Shown: positions 35,323-46,024, numbered from the stretch's first letter. The stretch is 64,000 nucleotides of DNA from JACVRW01 sp963751835 (GCA_963751835.1 CAVVWD010000020.1:181408-245407), one strand, 5' to 3'. Program-made: numbers and translations. The notes: generated by a model from the sequence alone, not told the origin.

Positions 35323-35633
35323 CCACGGTGCTCGTGTGGGCGTTGGTCGCCGTCGGCGTCGCGGCGCAGCTGGCCGGGGTGGTCGGCGTGCTCGTCGCCG
35401 CCAACGTGTACGACCGGCTGCACTTCATCGGCCCGGCGTCGATCTTCGGCCCGACCTGCCTCGCGCTCGCGGTCGTGATCGACGAGGGCCCGTTCAGCCA
35501 GGCGGGGCTGAAGTCGATCCTGGTTGCGCTCCTCCTGCTCGCGCTGAGCCCGATCCTGGTGCACGCGACCGCACGCGCGGCGTACGTGCGCGAGCGCGGC
35601 AGCCTCGCGCGGCTGCGGGAGCCGGGCGAGTGA
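35319..35633 (+). CDS. mrpG: Mrp-type antiporter subunit G (MbhC-like)
   Basis: This 104-aa protein has three membrane helices with the subunit G signature VYDRLHFIGPASIFGPTCLALAVVI. It sits between subunits F and the MbhD-like gene with GTGA overlaps on both sides. Confidence 0.88.
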   Translation: MTTVLVWALVAVGVAAQLAGVVGVLVAANVYDRLHFIGPASIFGPTCLALAVVIDEGPFSQAGLKSILVALLLLALSPILVHATARAAYVRERGSLARLREPGE

Positions 35634-35860
35634 CCGCCGTCCAGACCGTGGCGCTGCTCGTGGTCGCGCTCGGAGCGTGGGCGACCGTCGTGGCGCGCGA
35701 TCCGCTCCGGCAGGCGGTCGTCGTCAGCCTCTACGGCCTCACTCTCGGGATCCTGTTCTTCACGTTCCAGGCACCCGATGTGGCGCTCTCGAACATCGTC
35801 ATCGGCGCTGTCGCGCTGCCGACGATGATCCTGCTCGCGATCGCCAAGACGAGGGACTGA
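35630..35860 (+). CDS. MbhD-like (DUF4040) antiporter subunit
   Basis: This 76-aa protein corresponds to a piece of the C-terminal region of MrpA, which exists as a separate gene (mbhD) in Mbh-type complexes. The signature is LYGLTLGILFFTFQAPDVALSNIVIGAVALPTMILLAI. GTG start overlaps mrpG by four bases; its stop shares one base with the next ATG. Confidence 0.82.
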   Translation: MTAVQTVALLVVALGAWATVVARDPLRQAVVVSLYGLTLGILFFTFQAPDVALSNIVIGAVALPTMILLAIAKTRD

Positions 35861-36660
35861 TGGAGCAGCGCGCGGCGCCGGCGCGGCGGCCGGGCGAGCT
35901 CTCGTTCCTGGCCCGCAAGCGGCTGTTCCTGGCCGGAGCGGTCGGCTTGGGCGCGCTGATGCTGTGGGGACTCGCGGGCCTGCCGGACTTCCGCACCGTC
36001 ACGCCGCTGTACGGCCAGGTGATCAACGAGGTCGCGGTCGAGGAGCGCCACGCGACGGCGGTGGTGACCGCGGTCAACTTCGACTACCGCGGGTTCGACA
36101 CGCTGGGCGAGGAGTTCATCCTGTTCGCGGCCGTGCTCGTGCTCGTGCTCCTGCTCCGCCGGCTGCGGGAGGAGCAGCCCGAGCCGCTCGCGCGCCGGCC
36201 GCGCCACCGGCACACGACCAGCGCAGCAGTCCGGCTGGCCTGCGTGGCGCTCGTCGGGCCCACGGTGCTGCTCGCGATCTACATCACGGTGCACGGGCAT
36301 CTGACTCCGGGGGGCGGTTTCCAGGGCGGCGTGATCGCGGCGACCGCGCTGCTGCTCGTTTACCTGGGCAGCGACTACGCAACGATGCGGCGGCTGCGTC
36401 CGATGGCGCTCGTCGAGACCGCCAAGTCAGCGGGCGCGCTCGGGTTCGTGCTGATCGGCCTCGCGGGACTGATCGCGGCGGGAGCATTCCTGGAGAACTT
36501 CCTCCCGCTCGGCACTCCGGGCGAGCTCGTGTCGGCCGGGACGATCCCGCTGCTCAGCCTCGCGGTCGGGATCGAGGTGGCCGGCGGGTTCGTGCTCCTG
36601 CTGTCCGAGTTCCTCGACCAGCTACTGGTGATCCGGCGCAGGCGGAGCCCCGGGGCTTGA
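35860..36660 (+). CDS. mrpB: Fused MbhE-like/MrpB antiporter subunit
   Basis: This 266-aa protein joins two subunits. The first 105 residues match the extreme C-terminal part of MrpA/MbhE (AVVTAVNFDYRGFDTLGEEFILFAAVLVL). The remainder is MrpB/MbhF, with GPTVLLAIYITVHGHLTPGGGFQGGVIAATALLLVYLGSD. In typical bacterial Mrp operons the first part belongs to MrpA. Its separation from a large MrpA is the Mbh arrangement. Confidence 0.85.
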   Translation: MEQRAAPARRPGELSFLARKRLFLAGAVGLGALMLWGLAGLPDFRTVTPLYGQVINEVAVEERHATAVVTAVNFDYRGFDTLGEEFILFAAVLVLVLLLRRLREEQPEPLARRPRHRHTTSAAVRLACVALVGPTVLLAIYITVHGHLTPGGGFQGGVIAATALLLVYLGSDYATMRRLRPMALVETAKSAGALGFVLIGLAGLIAAGAFLENFLPLGTPGELVSAGTIPLLSLAVGIEVAGGFVLLLSEFLDQLLVIRRRRSPGA

Positions 36661-37001
36661 GCTTCCTGCCGTACGCCGTCGCGGTCTGGATCTGCCTCGT
36701 CGGCCTGTACGGGATCGTCACCAGCCGGAATCTGCTGCACACGATCATCTGCCTGTCGGTGGTGCAGTCCTCGACGTACGTGCTGCTGCTCGCCGTCGGC
36801 TACCGCGACGACGGTGCCGCGCCCGTGTTCATCGACATCCCGCGCGACACGCCCGCGGTCGATCCGGTCGTCCAGGCCCTGACGCTGACCGACGTGGTCG
36901 TCGGCGGCGCCGTGACCGCTCTGCTGCTGGCGATCGCGGTCCAGATCCACAAACACCTGCACACGCTCGACCCGGATGAGCTCGATCCCCTTCGCGACTG
37001 A
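36657..37001 (+). CDS. mrpC: Mrp-type antiporter subunit C (MbhG-like, NuoK family)
   Basis: This 114-aa NuoK-like protein has three membrane helices with GLYGIVTSRNLLHTIICLSVVQSSTYVLLL and the family TDPVVQALTLTDVVVG-type segment (here VDPVVQALTLTDVVVGGAVTALLLAI). Translation probably starts at TTG 36657, overlapping the previous stop (TTGA). Its last 26 bases overlap mrpD. Confidence 0.87.
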   Translation: MSFLPYAVAVWICLVGLYGIVTSRNLLHTIICLSVVQSSTYVLLLAVGYRDDGAAPVFIDIPRDTPAVDPVVQALTLTDVVVGGAVTALLLAIAVQIHKHLHTLDPDELDPLRD

Positions 37002-38838
37002 CCTCGCGGACCTGGCTCCGCTGGCGGTCGCGGGACCATTCGCACTCGCTGCCGTTCTCGCGGCGAGGGTGCCGTTCCCGTTCCGGCGCAGCGCCACCGA
37101 GCTCGTCGCCGCGGCCGGCGCGCTGCTGGTCGCCGTGCTGTGCCTGCTGCTGCTCCGCGAGGCGCTCGACAGCGAGGGCCCGGTCGTGTCGCGGCTCGGC
37201 GGCTGGGAGCCGCGTGAGGACGGTGTCGTGGTCGGCATCAATCTCGTGTTCGACTCGCTCGGAGCTGCCCTGGCGCTGCTCGCGGCCGTGCTCGTAGGGA
37301 CCGCGCTCGTGTTCGCGTGGCGCTTCTTCGAGGCCGTCGGACCCACGTTCCACGCACTGATCCTCGTGTTCCTCGGCGCGCTGACCGGGTTCGCGTTGAC
37401 CGGCGACCTGTTCAACATGTTCGTCTTCTTCGAGCTGATGAGCGTGTCGGCGTACGCCCTCACGGCGTACCGGATCGAGCGTGCCGACTCGCTGCAAGGC
37501 GGCCTCACTTTCGCCGTCACCAACAGCGTCGGGGCGGTGATGATCCTGTTCGGGATCGCGCTCCTGTACGGCCGCACCGGGGCGCTCAACCTCGCACAGG
37601 TCGGCGAGGCGCTCGCCGCGGAGCCGAGCGACGGGCTCGTGGTCGCGGCGTTCGCGCTGATCACGGGCGGCTTTCTGGTGAAGGCCGCGATCGTGCCTTT
37701 TCATTTCTGGCTCGCCGATGCGTACGCGGTCGCGCCCACCCCGGCGGCGATTGTCTTCACGGGCGTGATGAGCGATCTGGGGATCTACGCTGTCGCGCGC
37801 ATCTACGTGACTGTGTTCGAGGTGCCGCTCGAACCGCACGTCGAGGGGTTGCGCGCGGTGCTGGTGGGCTTCGCGGTCGTCACCGCGCTAGTCGGGTCGG
37901 TGATGGCGCTGGCGCAGGACCACCTCCGGCGGCTGCTCGCGTTCGTCACGATCAGCCAGATCGGGCTCGCGCTGATCGCGGTCGGGCTGCTGACACCCGA
38001 GGGCGTGGCCGGCGCCGCGCTGCTGATCCCGGCCGACGGTCTGCTGCGGGCGGGCCTGTTCGTGTGCGTCGGAGCGATCCTGCACCGCTGCGGATCGGTG
38101 TACCAGTCGCAGCTGCACGGCCGCGGCAGGCTCCTGCCGCGCGCGTTCCCGGTCTTCTTCGCGGCCGGGATTCTCGGGCTCGCCGCCGTCCCCCCGCTCG
38201 GCGCCTTCCCGGGCAAGGCGATCATCGAGGAGGCTGCGATCGAGGTCGGCTACGGCTGGATCACCGTGGTCTTCCTGATCGCCACCGTGCTGACCTCGGT
38301 CGCTCTGCTACGCGCGGGCGCGCGTGTCTTCTTCGGCTGGGGGCCGGTGAGCGCCCCCGGCACCGACCCGCGCGAGCCCGCCACCGAGGAGAGCGAGCTG
38401 ACCGGCTCGCGCGGCCGCGTTCCCGGCGTCATGTTCGCGAGCGCCGCGGTGCTGATCGTCGCAGGACTCCTCGTTGGTGCCATGCCCGACGCGGTCGAGG
38501 ACGCCCAGCGCAGCGCGCACGCGTTCGCGGATCGCGCCGCCTACGCCGCTGCCGTGTTCGAACGCCCGGTCCCGCCGCGCGAGCCGATCGAGTATCTCCA
38601 CCCGGGCACGATCGAGGTCCTGCTCGGCCTTCTGTCGACGCTTGCGGCGATCTGCCTCACGGCCGTCCTGCTCGAACGGCTCCGCCTGCCCTTCAGGGTC
38701 CCGCGCGCGCTGCACCGCGCAACCGCGACCTCTTTCGAGCGCCTGCGACGCCAGCACTCCGGTCAGATCGGCGACTACGTTGCCTGGGCCACGGTCGGGT
38801 TCGCCGCGCTGGGAGCGCTCTCTGCCATGGTCACCTAG
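36976..38838 (+). CDS. mrpD: Mrp-type antiporter subunit D (MbhH-like, NuoM/NuoN family)
   Basis: This is the 620-aa proton-translocating subunit with about 14 to 16 helices. Family features are GDLFNMFVFFELMSVSAYALTAYR, the lysine in FLVKAAIVPFHFWLADAYAVAPTP, and HLRRLLAFVTISQIGLALI. It is the only large antiporter-like subunit in the operon; a full-length MrpA is absent. A long GC-rich hairpin follows 53 bp downstream. Confidence 0.9.
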   Translation: MSSIPFATDLADLAPLAVAGPFALAAVLAARVPFPFRRSATELVAAAGALLVAVLCLLLLREALDSEGPVVSRLGGWEPREDGVVVGINLVFDSLGAALALLAAVLVGTALVFAWRFFEAVGPTFHALILVFLGALTGFALTGDLFNMFVFFELMSVSAYALTAYRIERADSLQGGLTFAVTNSVGAVMILFGIALLYGRTGALNLAQVGEALAAEPSDGLVVAAFALITGGFLVKAAIVPFHFWLADAYAVAPTPAAIVFTGVMSDLGIYAVARIYVTVFEVPLEPHVEGLRAVLVGFAVVTALVGSVMALAQDHLRRLLAFVTISQIGLALIAVGLLTPEGVAGAALLIPADGLLRAGLFVCVGAILHRCGSVYQSQLHGRGRLLPRAFPVFFAAGILGLAAVPPLGAFPGKAIIEEAAIEVGYGWITVVFLIATVLTSVALLRAGARVFFGWGPVSAPGTDPREPATEESELTGSRGRVPGVMFASAAVLIVAGLLVGAMPDAVEDAQRSAHAFADRAAYAAAVFERPVPPREPIEYLHPGTIEVLLGLLSTLAAICLTAVLLERLRLPFRVPRALHRATATSFERLRRQHSGQIGDYVAWATVGFAALGALSAMVT

Positions 38839-38890
38839 CCCAAGCCGGCGGTCAACCGAGCAGGTCGATGAGGATCGCGAACGAACGACG

Positions 38891-38916
38891 GAAGCCCCGC
38901 CGGCCGGCGGGGCTTC
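38891..38916. terminator. Perfect GC-rich hairpin between convergent genes
   Basis: A 26-bp perfect palindrome forms an 11-bp stem (GAAGCCCCGCC and its complement) with a GGCC loop. It lies between mrpD and a convergent secreted-protein gene, so it can stop transcription from both sides. There is no T tract, as in many actinobacterial terminators. Confidence 0.75.
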
Positions 38917-38942
38917 CCGTGCCGGAGGGCCGGCGGTTGGTC

Positions 38943-39326
38943 TCAGCCCGTGGTGGCGGGCTGACGGGGGTCGCCTTGCTTGCGGTGCACGACCAGCAGC
39001 GCGCCGCCGGTTCCGAGCAGGATCAGTCCGAGCAGGCCGCCGGCTCCGATCCCTGCGTCTCCCCAGTCGAGGCCGTCTGACGGCGACGTCGAGGGCTGCG
39101 CGACTCTTACGACGGTCACGTCTGGTGCGTTGAACGTGCCACGGCCGTCGGCGGCGTCGCGCGCGTCTGCTGATCGGAAGTCCTGGGTCTCGCCCAGCTC
39201 GTCGGCGGTGTCGGGCGGGTTGGCGGCGGGGCTGTGGTCCTGCGGCGCAGCCGCGGCAGGCGTCGCCGCCATAGCGGTAAGGGCCAGGGCCAGCGTGGCG
39301 GTGCGGGCGAATCGATGGTTGCTCAT
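38943..39326 (-). CDS. Small secreted or membrane-anchored protein
   Basis: This 127-aa protein begins with a signal peptide (RFARTATLALALTAMAATPAAAAP, likely cut after the alanines). An extracytoplasmic disordered segment follows, then one C-terminal membrane helix (GIGAGGLLGLILLGTGGALLVV) and a short basic tail. It resembles small surface proteins of actinobacteria with no known function. It diverges from the kinase gene. Confidence 0.65.
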   Translation of the reverse strand: MSNHRFARTATLALALTAMAATPAAAAPQDHSPAANPPDTADELGETQDFRSADARDAADGRGTFNAPDVTVVRVAQPSTSPSDGLDWGDAGIGAGGLLGLILLGTGGALLVVHRKQGDPRQPATTG

Positions 39327-39494
39327 CTCGCGCTCCTTCTCTCCTCGTGACCGCCTGGTGCGGTCTTCGCGGCACAGACTGCGGCGGCGCGGTTAACGAT
39401 TGCGGTGCGGCGCGGTATACGGCGGTAAATCGACGTCACCCGGACGGCCTGCTCATGCCCTCCGGCCCGTGGTACGGTCGGTCCGGGCTCGACA

Positions 39495-41294
<1,800 letters not shown>

Positions 41295-42643
41295 CTGTGG
41301 GCGCCTCGCAGGCGCTCGCGGCGGGCGCCGGCTCGGCGTGGGTCAGCGTGGCGGGGGGGACCCGCGATGGGGTCCTGCCGGCGACGACCTGCAGCGCGGT
41401 GGACTCAGGCGGCAGGAAACCGGACGTCCTGATCGCCTCCGACCTCCCCCTCCAGGGCCCCGACGCCGCCGGCCCGCGAGGGATGGGCGACGCCATCCGC
41501 TTCGTGGTCAAGGACCACGGCTTCGAGGGCCGGCGGGCACGCGGTGGGCTACCAGTCCTGCGACGACTCGACCGCGCAGAGCGGCAGCACCGAGGAGCGC
41601 AAGTGCGCCGCGAACGCGAACGCATACGCGAGTGCCGAGCGGCTCGTCGCCGTGATCGGCCCGTATCACTCCCGTTGCGCCCGGGTGGAGCTCCCGATCC
41701 TCAACCGGGCCCCGGGGGGCCCGCTGGCGCTGATCAGCCCGTCGAATACCACCCCAACGTGACTCGTGGCGGCCGCCTCGCGCTGCCCCCGCCGCTTGGG
41801 CGTCAGGGGCGAGCCAGACGTCTACTACCCCACCGGTACGCGCAACTTCGTCCGCGTCATCGCCCGCGACGACCGGCAGGGCGTGGCCATGGCCGTGCTC
41901 GCAAAGCGGCTCCGGCTGGAGGGCGTCTACCTGCTCCACGACCCGGGAGTCGCCGGCGAACGTCTCGGTGACCGGCCCATTCCGACGGGTGGCCCCACGG
42001 CTGGGGATCAAAGTCGCGGGTTCGGAGTCCCTCTCGGATGTCAAGAGCTACGACGCGCTCGCCGACAGGGTCGCGCGCTCCGGCGCCGAGGGAGTGCTCA
42101 TCGGTGCCGAGATCTGGTACGGCGGTGACAGGCTGCTGAAGGCCCTGCGTGCCCGCCTCGGCCCCCGGGCGCACGATCATGACGGGTGACGGTTTCTCGG
42201 TGATCCCCGACGTGCTCGAGCGCGCCGGCCGGGCCGCTCGCGGGTTGTACGTGGCCACGTCGGAGCTCCCGCCCGACGCACTCGACCTGACTCCCGCCGG
42301 CGAAACGCTTCACAAGGGATTTCGGCACGGCGGCGCATGGAGAGTTCGCGCTGCACGCGGCACAGGCGACGGAGAGTTGTCCTGGACGCGATCGCTCGCT
42401 CCGACGGGAGCCGCGCCTCCGTTCTCCGCGAGCTGCGGACGATCCAGGTGAAGGACGGCATCCTCGGCGACTTCCGCTTCGATCGCTACGGAGACATCAC
42501 GCCGCCCAAGATCACGATCCTCCGCGTCACGGGCAGCACACCGCCGAACCTGCGCCTTCCGAGCTACCTCGAGGGAGCGGTCGTGGACGATGTGGTGACT
42601 GTGCCGCGGAGGCTGGCCGGATGAGGGCGATGGGCGCCGCTGT

Positions 42644-43093
42644 TCAAAGGGCCGCGTTGAGCTCCTCGAGCAGCTCGCGTAGCTGGCGCATCTTGGTCTT
42701 GCCGAGCCTCCTGGTCCATTCGGCCTCGATCTCGGCTACGACGTCCCGGGCGATCGCGTAGAGCTGCTTTCCCCGCGGCGTGGCGCGAACCAGCTTCGCC
42801 CGCCGGTCGCTCGGGTCGGGCACCCGCTCGACGTAGCCGAGCCGCTCGAGGTGAGCAACCAGCTCCGCCATCGACTGCTTGGTCATCTGTGCCCTCTCGG
42901 CCAGCACGCTGACCCGGGTGCCGCCCTCGTCGAGGAACTGCATGACGTTGCCGTGGGGCGGACGGATGTCCGGATGGCCGCGTTCGCCGAAGCGCCGATG
43001 GAGCCGCTCCGTCCCGGCCCGGAACGGTTCCCGGAGCAGGATGGCGAGATTCTCGGGGCGGCGGGCAGCGGCCTTTGGAGGTCGGGTTGACAT
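42644..43093 (-). CDS. MarR-family transcriptional regulator
   Basis: This 149-aa MarR regulator has a winged helix (VSVLAERAQMTKQSMAELVAHLERLGYVERVPDPSDRRAKLVRAT), with the DxRxK wing motif, and flanking dimer helices. Its promoter region of 79 bp, shared with a divergent small gene, contains two identical inverted repeats, so autorepression and control of the partner are likely. Its stop lies close to the end of the broken receptor gene. Confidence 0.9.
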   Translation of the reverse strand: MSTRPPKAAARRPENLAILLREPFRAGTERLHRRFGERGHPDIRPPHGNVMQFLDEGGTRVSVLAERAQMTKQSMAELVAHLERLGYVERVPDPSDRRAKLVRATPRGKQLYAIARDVVAEIEAEWTRRLGKTKMRQLRELLEELNAAL

Positions 43094-43094
43094 G

Positions 43095-43109
43095 GACAGG
43101 GGTCCTGTC
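43095..43109. promoter_or_regulatory. MarR operator candidate, copy 1
   Basis: GACAGG-N3-CCTGTC, a perfect inverted repeat with spacer GGT, lies immediately before the marR start. The same repeat occurs at 43129. Confidence 0.7.
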
Positions 43110-43128
43110 TAACCTAACACACTTCATC

Positions 43129-43143
43129 GACAGGTTGCCTGTC
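43129..43143. promoter_or_regulatory. MarR operator candidate, copy 2
   Basis: A second GACAGG-N3-CCTGTC (spacer TTG) begins 34 bp after the first, about three helical turns away, so two dimers could bind the same face. It is 29 bp upstream of the divergent start at 43173. Confidence 0.7.
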
Positions 43144-43172
43144 TTTACCTGTAGAACGAGAAAGGACTCCTG

Positions 43173-43484
43173 ATGACCTCGGCATCCAGCCCGGCATACC
43201 TCACCATCGCCCGCTTCTCAGGCGACCCCGACCAGCTGCTCGCCGACTACCGCACGTACTCGGACGTGATGTCGGAAGTCGGACGCGATCACGGGCTCAT
43301 GGTGCACGCCGCCGCGAAGACGGACAGCGGTTTCCTCGTCGTCAATCTCTGGCCGTCGAAAGAGAACTCCGAGGCGGCAGCCCGCGATCCGCGCAGGTCA
43401 GAGGTCATCCAGCGTGCCGACATCAGCCCGGACCAGATTGACCGGGAGCACCACCGGGTGGCGCACTCAGTGGTCTTCGACTGA
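43173..43484 (+). CDS. Small ABM/Dabb-like protein, divergent from MarR
   Basis: This 103-aa protein has the alpha/beta-barrel pattern (AYLTIARFSGD, a helix, GLMVHAAAKTDSGFLVVNLWPSKENSEAAARDP, a helix, RVAHSVVFD). GAAAGGAC lies shortly before the ATG. The shared operator region makes it the likely target of the MarR protein; MarR partners of this type often handle reactive or quinone-like compounds. Confidence 0.7.
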   Translation: MTSASSPAYLTIARFSGDPDQLLADYRTYSDVMSEVGRDHGLMVHAAAKTDSGFLVVNLWPSKENSEAAARDPRRSEVIQRADISPDQIDREHHRVAHSVVFD

Positions 43485-43654
43485 CGCCCCCGCGGGGGGC
43501 GGTTCGATCCCACTGCCCGTCGCGCGCCCGCTGATTCGACCCCAGACCACTTCCCGGCCATTGCCGACGTCGATGAACTCGAGAGCCTCGACCATGAAGG
43601 GACGACGAGCCGGGTTTCACGTCTGCGGCATTGGCTGCCGCGCCGCCGTCGGAG

Positions 43655-43867
43655 CTAGTCGGCCCTGTGCCGCTCGTTGTCAGCGGCAGCTTCATGCCGC
43701 CGAGCGTCCTCGCGGTGATCCTCGGCTGCCTCGGCCTCGCCGAACAGCTCGGCGGCGTCGGCCGCCTCGCGATCGGTCCGGGCGGCCTGCTCGTGCCTAG
43801 TGGCGGCGCTCTTTTGCTGGCGCCGGCGCTTGGTGCGCTCGTCGTCGCGCCCCTGGTCGTCGGCCAT
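43655..43867 (-). CDS. Small highly charged protein
   Basis: This 70-aa hydrophilic helical protein (ERTKRRRQQKSAATRHEQAARTDREAADAAELFGEAEAAEDHREDARRHE) has no hydrophobic core. Its composition resembles small disordered stress proteins of actinobacteria. The opposite-strand frame here is also open, so the call rests mainly on amino-acid composition. Confidence 0.45.
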   Translation of the reverse strand: MADDQGRDDERTKRRRQQKSAATRHEQAARTDREAADAAELFGEAEAAEDHREDARRHEAAADNERHRAD

Positions 43868-44046
43868 TCGAGACAGCCTAGCTCGGTGTTGCGCTTGGCA
43901 GAATCCCGCATCAGGTTTGCGCCGCCGGCGAGCTGCACGTGTCCCTCTCCTTCCGAAGCCCGGCGGTCACCGTTCGTCCGGTGAGGCGGAGCGTCCCGCC
44001 CACCGGCACGCAGAGACCGCAGGTGTTTCTCGCTCACCGAGCGTTG

Positions 44047-44611
44047 TTAGCGCAGCTCGCTGATGCCTTCGCTCACTGCGCTCAGGATCTCGTCCGATAT
44101 CGCTTCGTCGTCGACCGCGCGTGAGAGCACGATCGCCCCGGCGAGTGCGCTTACCGCGAGAATGGCGCGCTGACGCGCTTCGTCTCCGCCTCCGAGGAAG
44201 CGCTCGACGTTCTCGATGTAGCGCTCGACTTGCCGGCCATAGGCCGAGCGCAGCCGCTCGTCGCCGCGCCGCACGTCGTCGCCGAGCGCGGCGACCGCGC
44301 AGCCGGCTCCGGGGTCGTCTCGGTGCTCCGCTGACAGGTACCAGTCGACGAACGCGGCCAGCGGGTCCTGGGCGTGGTCGGTGAGCTCGTGTACGTGCCT
44401 GTCGGAAGCGGACGAGGGCGTTCTCTGTGGCTTCCGCGATCAGGTCGTCGCGGGAGCCGAAGTGCTTGTAGAAGCCGCCGTGCGTCAGCCCGGCCGCCTG
44501 CATGATCTCGGCGACCGCCGGCCGATCGAGGCCCTGTTCGCGGATCCGTTGCGACGCAACGTCGACGATCCGCTCGTGTGTCTTGGCTTTTTCTTGTCGG
44601 GACTGTCTCAC
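44047..44611 (-). pseudogene. TetR-family regulator with a single frameshift
   Basis: The N-terminal DNA-binding domain is intact (THERIVDVASQRIREQGLDRPAVAEIMQAAGLTHGGFYKHFGSRDDLI). Near 44400-44406 the frame shifts by one base: the correct continuation, HVHELTDHAQDPLA then RRGDERLRSAYGRQVERYIENVERFLGG and AISDEILSAVSEGISELR, lies in another frame. The intended product is about 188 aa. A well-preserved operator and promoter sit in front, so the damage is recent or an assembly error. Confidence 0.82.
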
Positions 44612-44640
44612 TTGACAAGATGATAGCGATCATCTAAGCT
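44612..44640 (+). promoter_or_regulatory. Promoter with TetR-type operator between -35 and -10
   Basis: TTGACA (44612-44617) and TAAGCT (44635-44640) are separated by 17 bp. The spacer is filled by AGATGAT-N4-ATCATCT (44618-44635), a perfect 7-bp inverted repeat. A further half-site ATCATCT lies at 44652-44658. A repressor bound here would block RNA polymerase for the downstream SRPBCC gene and lie just upstream of tetR. Confidence 0.8.
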
Positions 44641-44677
44641 GGATGTCGTTCATCATCTAAATCCAAAGGAGAGAGCA

Positions 44678-45172
44678 ATGGCGACACCAATCCACTTCCA
44701 CGACACGACCACCGCGACGCCCGAGCAGTACGTCGCCGGTCTCACCGACTTCGGGCCAGGTCGCGCTGAGCTGTTTGGCAACAGCGCCGACGACGACCTC
44801 GAGGTTCACTCGGTGGGGGCCACCGAGGCCGACGTCACGGAGGGCTCGGGCGGCGTCTGGGAGCGCCTGCACTACGACTGGTCCGATCCCAAGCGGGTCG
44901 TCCTGACGACCACCGACTCGAACCTCTGGGGAGGCGACTCAGGCCACACCTACACCTTCACGCGCAACCCCGACGGCACGACCGACATCGACTACGTCGT
45001 CGTACGCGAGGGCAAGAACCTCAAGGGACGGCTCCTCGGGCTCGTGCTCCGGACCGTCGGCAAGAGCCGCCTGCAGACCGCGTTCCTAAACAGCGTCAAG
45101 GCGATCGAAGCCCGGAACTACGAGACGAGGGCGACCGAGTCACGTACTCCGACCATGGCGATCGCGGCGTGA
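44678..45172 (+). CDS. SRPBCC-family (polyketide cyclase/START-like) protein
   Basis: This 164-aa protein has the helix-grip pattern: HFHDTTTATPEQYVAGLTDF, several antiparallel strands (GGVWERLHYDWSDPKRVVLTTTDSN, HTYTFTRNPDGTTDIDYVVV) and a C-terminal helix. Such proteins bind hydrophobic ligands. AAAGGAGA lies just before the ATG. Divergent placement and the operator make it the expected target of the adjacent TetR regulator. Confidence 0.8.
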   Translation: MATPIHFHDTTTATPEQYVAGLTDFGPGRAELFGNSADDDLEVHSVGATEADVTEGSGGVWERLHYDWSDPKRVVLTTTDSNLWGGDSGHTYTFTRNPDGTTDIDYVVVREGKNLKGRLLGLVLRTVGKSRLQTAFLNSVKAIEARNYETRATESRTPTMAIAA

Positions 45173-45183
45173 CCGCCGCTAGA

Positions 45184-45227
45184 GAGGCCCCGGTTGCCGG
45201 TGTGGCAGCACTCGTGACCGGGGCCTC
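45184..45227. terminator. Long GC-rich hairpin between convergent genes
   Basis: An 11-bp perfect stem (GAGGCCCCGGT/ACCGGGGCCTC) encloses a 22-base loop, 12 bp after the SRPBCC stop and 33 bp before the end of the opposite ProC-like gene. It could act in both directions. Confidence 0.75.
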
Positions 45228-45259
45228 CAGCGCGGGCCATCAGGGTGCGGCTGTCGACG

Positions 45260-46024
45260 TTATGTCGTGGTCAGCCGGTCGAGGACGCGTCGCAGGCCGA
45301 GGCTGACGCGCTCGAAGCTTCCGCCCTGCTCGAGCTCGTTCAGAAACTGCTCGTTGATCCCGCCTGGGGTGGCATGTTCGCGCGCCAGTTGCTCGAAGCG
45401 CTCCCCGCTGCGCGTCGCCTCGGCGAGCCCGGCGAACATCGAAGCGACATAGCGTGTCGCGGCGGGCGCGGGGATCTCCTGCGACTCAAGCCACGCGGCG
45501 ATGGTGTTCAGATAGGCGAAGTGCGCGGCGATCGTCGCCGTCGAGGCGGAGAACGCTTCGAATGCCTTGACGTCGGCAAGCTCGGCGGTCTCGCCGAGGC
45601 GATTGAACAGCGCGGTGGCCGCGGCGTTGGGCGGATGGACCGGCGTGATGCCGTCCCGCCGTGCCACGGACGGGAGCGGGATCACGCGCGCGACGTCCGT
45701 GGCCGGCGCCACCAGCCGCTGGAGCGTCGTCACCGGCACGCCCGCCATCGCGCTGATGACGACCCGGTCGGCGGGAAAGCGGAGTTCGGCGAGCACAGTT
45801 GCCGCGACTTGTGGACGTACACACACGATCACGACCGTCGCGCCGTCGACGACCGCCTGGTTGTCCGCCGCGACATCGACGGTGGCAAAGCGTTGGGTGA
45901 GGCCGGCCGCGATCCCGGCGTTGCGCGGCGAGAGCAGCACCTGTGGCGCGTCATCGACGTTCTCGCACAACCCCGTGACGATCGCCGCGCCGATCGCGCC
46001 AACACCAAGCACGCCGTACACCAT
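45260..46024 (-). CDS. Pyrroline-5-carboxylate reductase-like protein
   Basis: This 254-aa protein has the ProC layout: the Rossmann motif YGVLGVGAIGAAIVTGL, VVIVCVRPQVAATVL, VISAMAGVPVTTLQRL, and the C-terminal dimer domain with RYVASMFAGLAEA and ATPGGINEQFLNELE. The last region resembles the ProC signature but is not perfect, so it may be a specialised paralogue rather than the housekeeping proline enzyme. The ATG at 46024 is preceded by AGGAGG on the minus strand. Confidence 0.78.
   Translation of the reverse strand: MVYGVLGVGAIGAAIVTGLCENVDDAPQVLLSPRNAGIAAGLTQRFATVDVAADNQAVVDGATVVIVCVRPQVAATVLAELRFPADRVVISAMAGVPVTTLQRLVAPATDVARVIPLPSVARRDGITPVHPPNAAATALFNRLGETAELADVKAFEAFSASTATIAAHFAYLNTIAAWLESQEIPAPAATRYVASMFAGLAEATRSGERFEQLAREHATPGGINEQFLNELEQGGSFERVSLGLRRVLDRLTTT

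Noticed and set aside
43631..43984. Plus-strand hydrophobic frame at 43.6-44.0 kb as a membrane protein
   Set aside because: It lies opposite a charged helical minus-strand frame, has no ribosome-binding site, and its leucine/valine content is what the complement of Glu/Asp/Arg codons would give.
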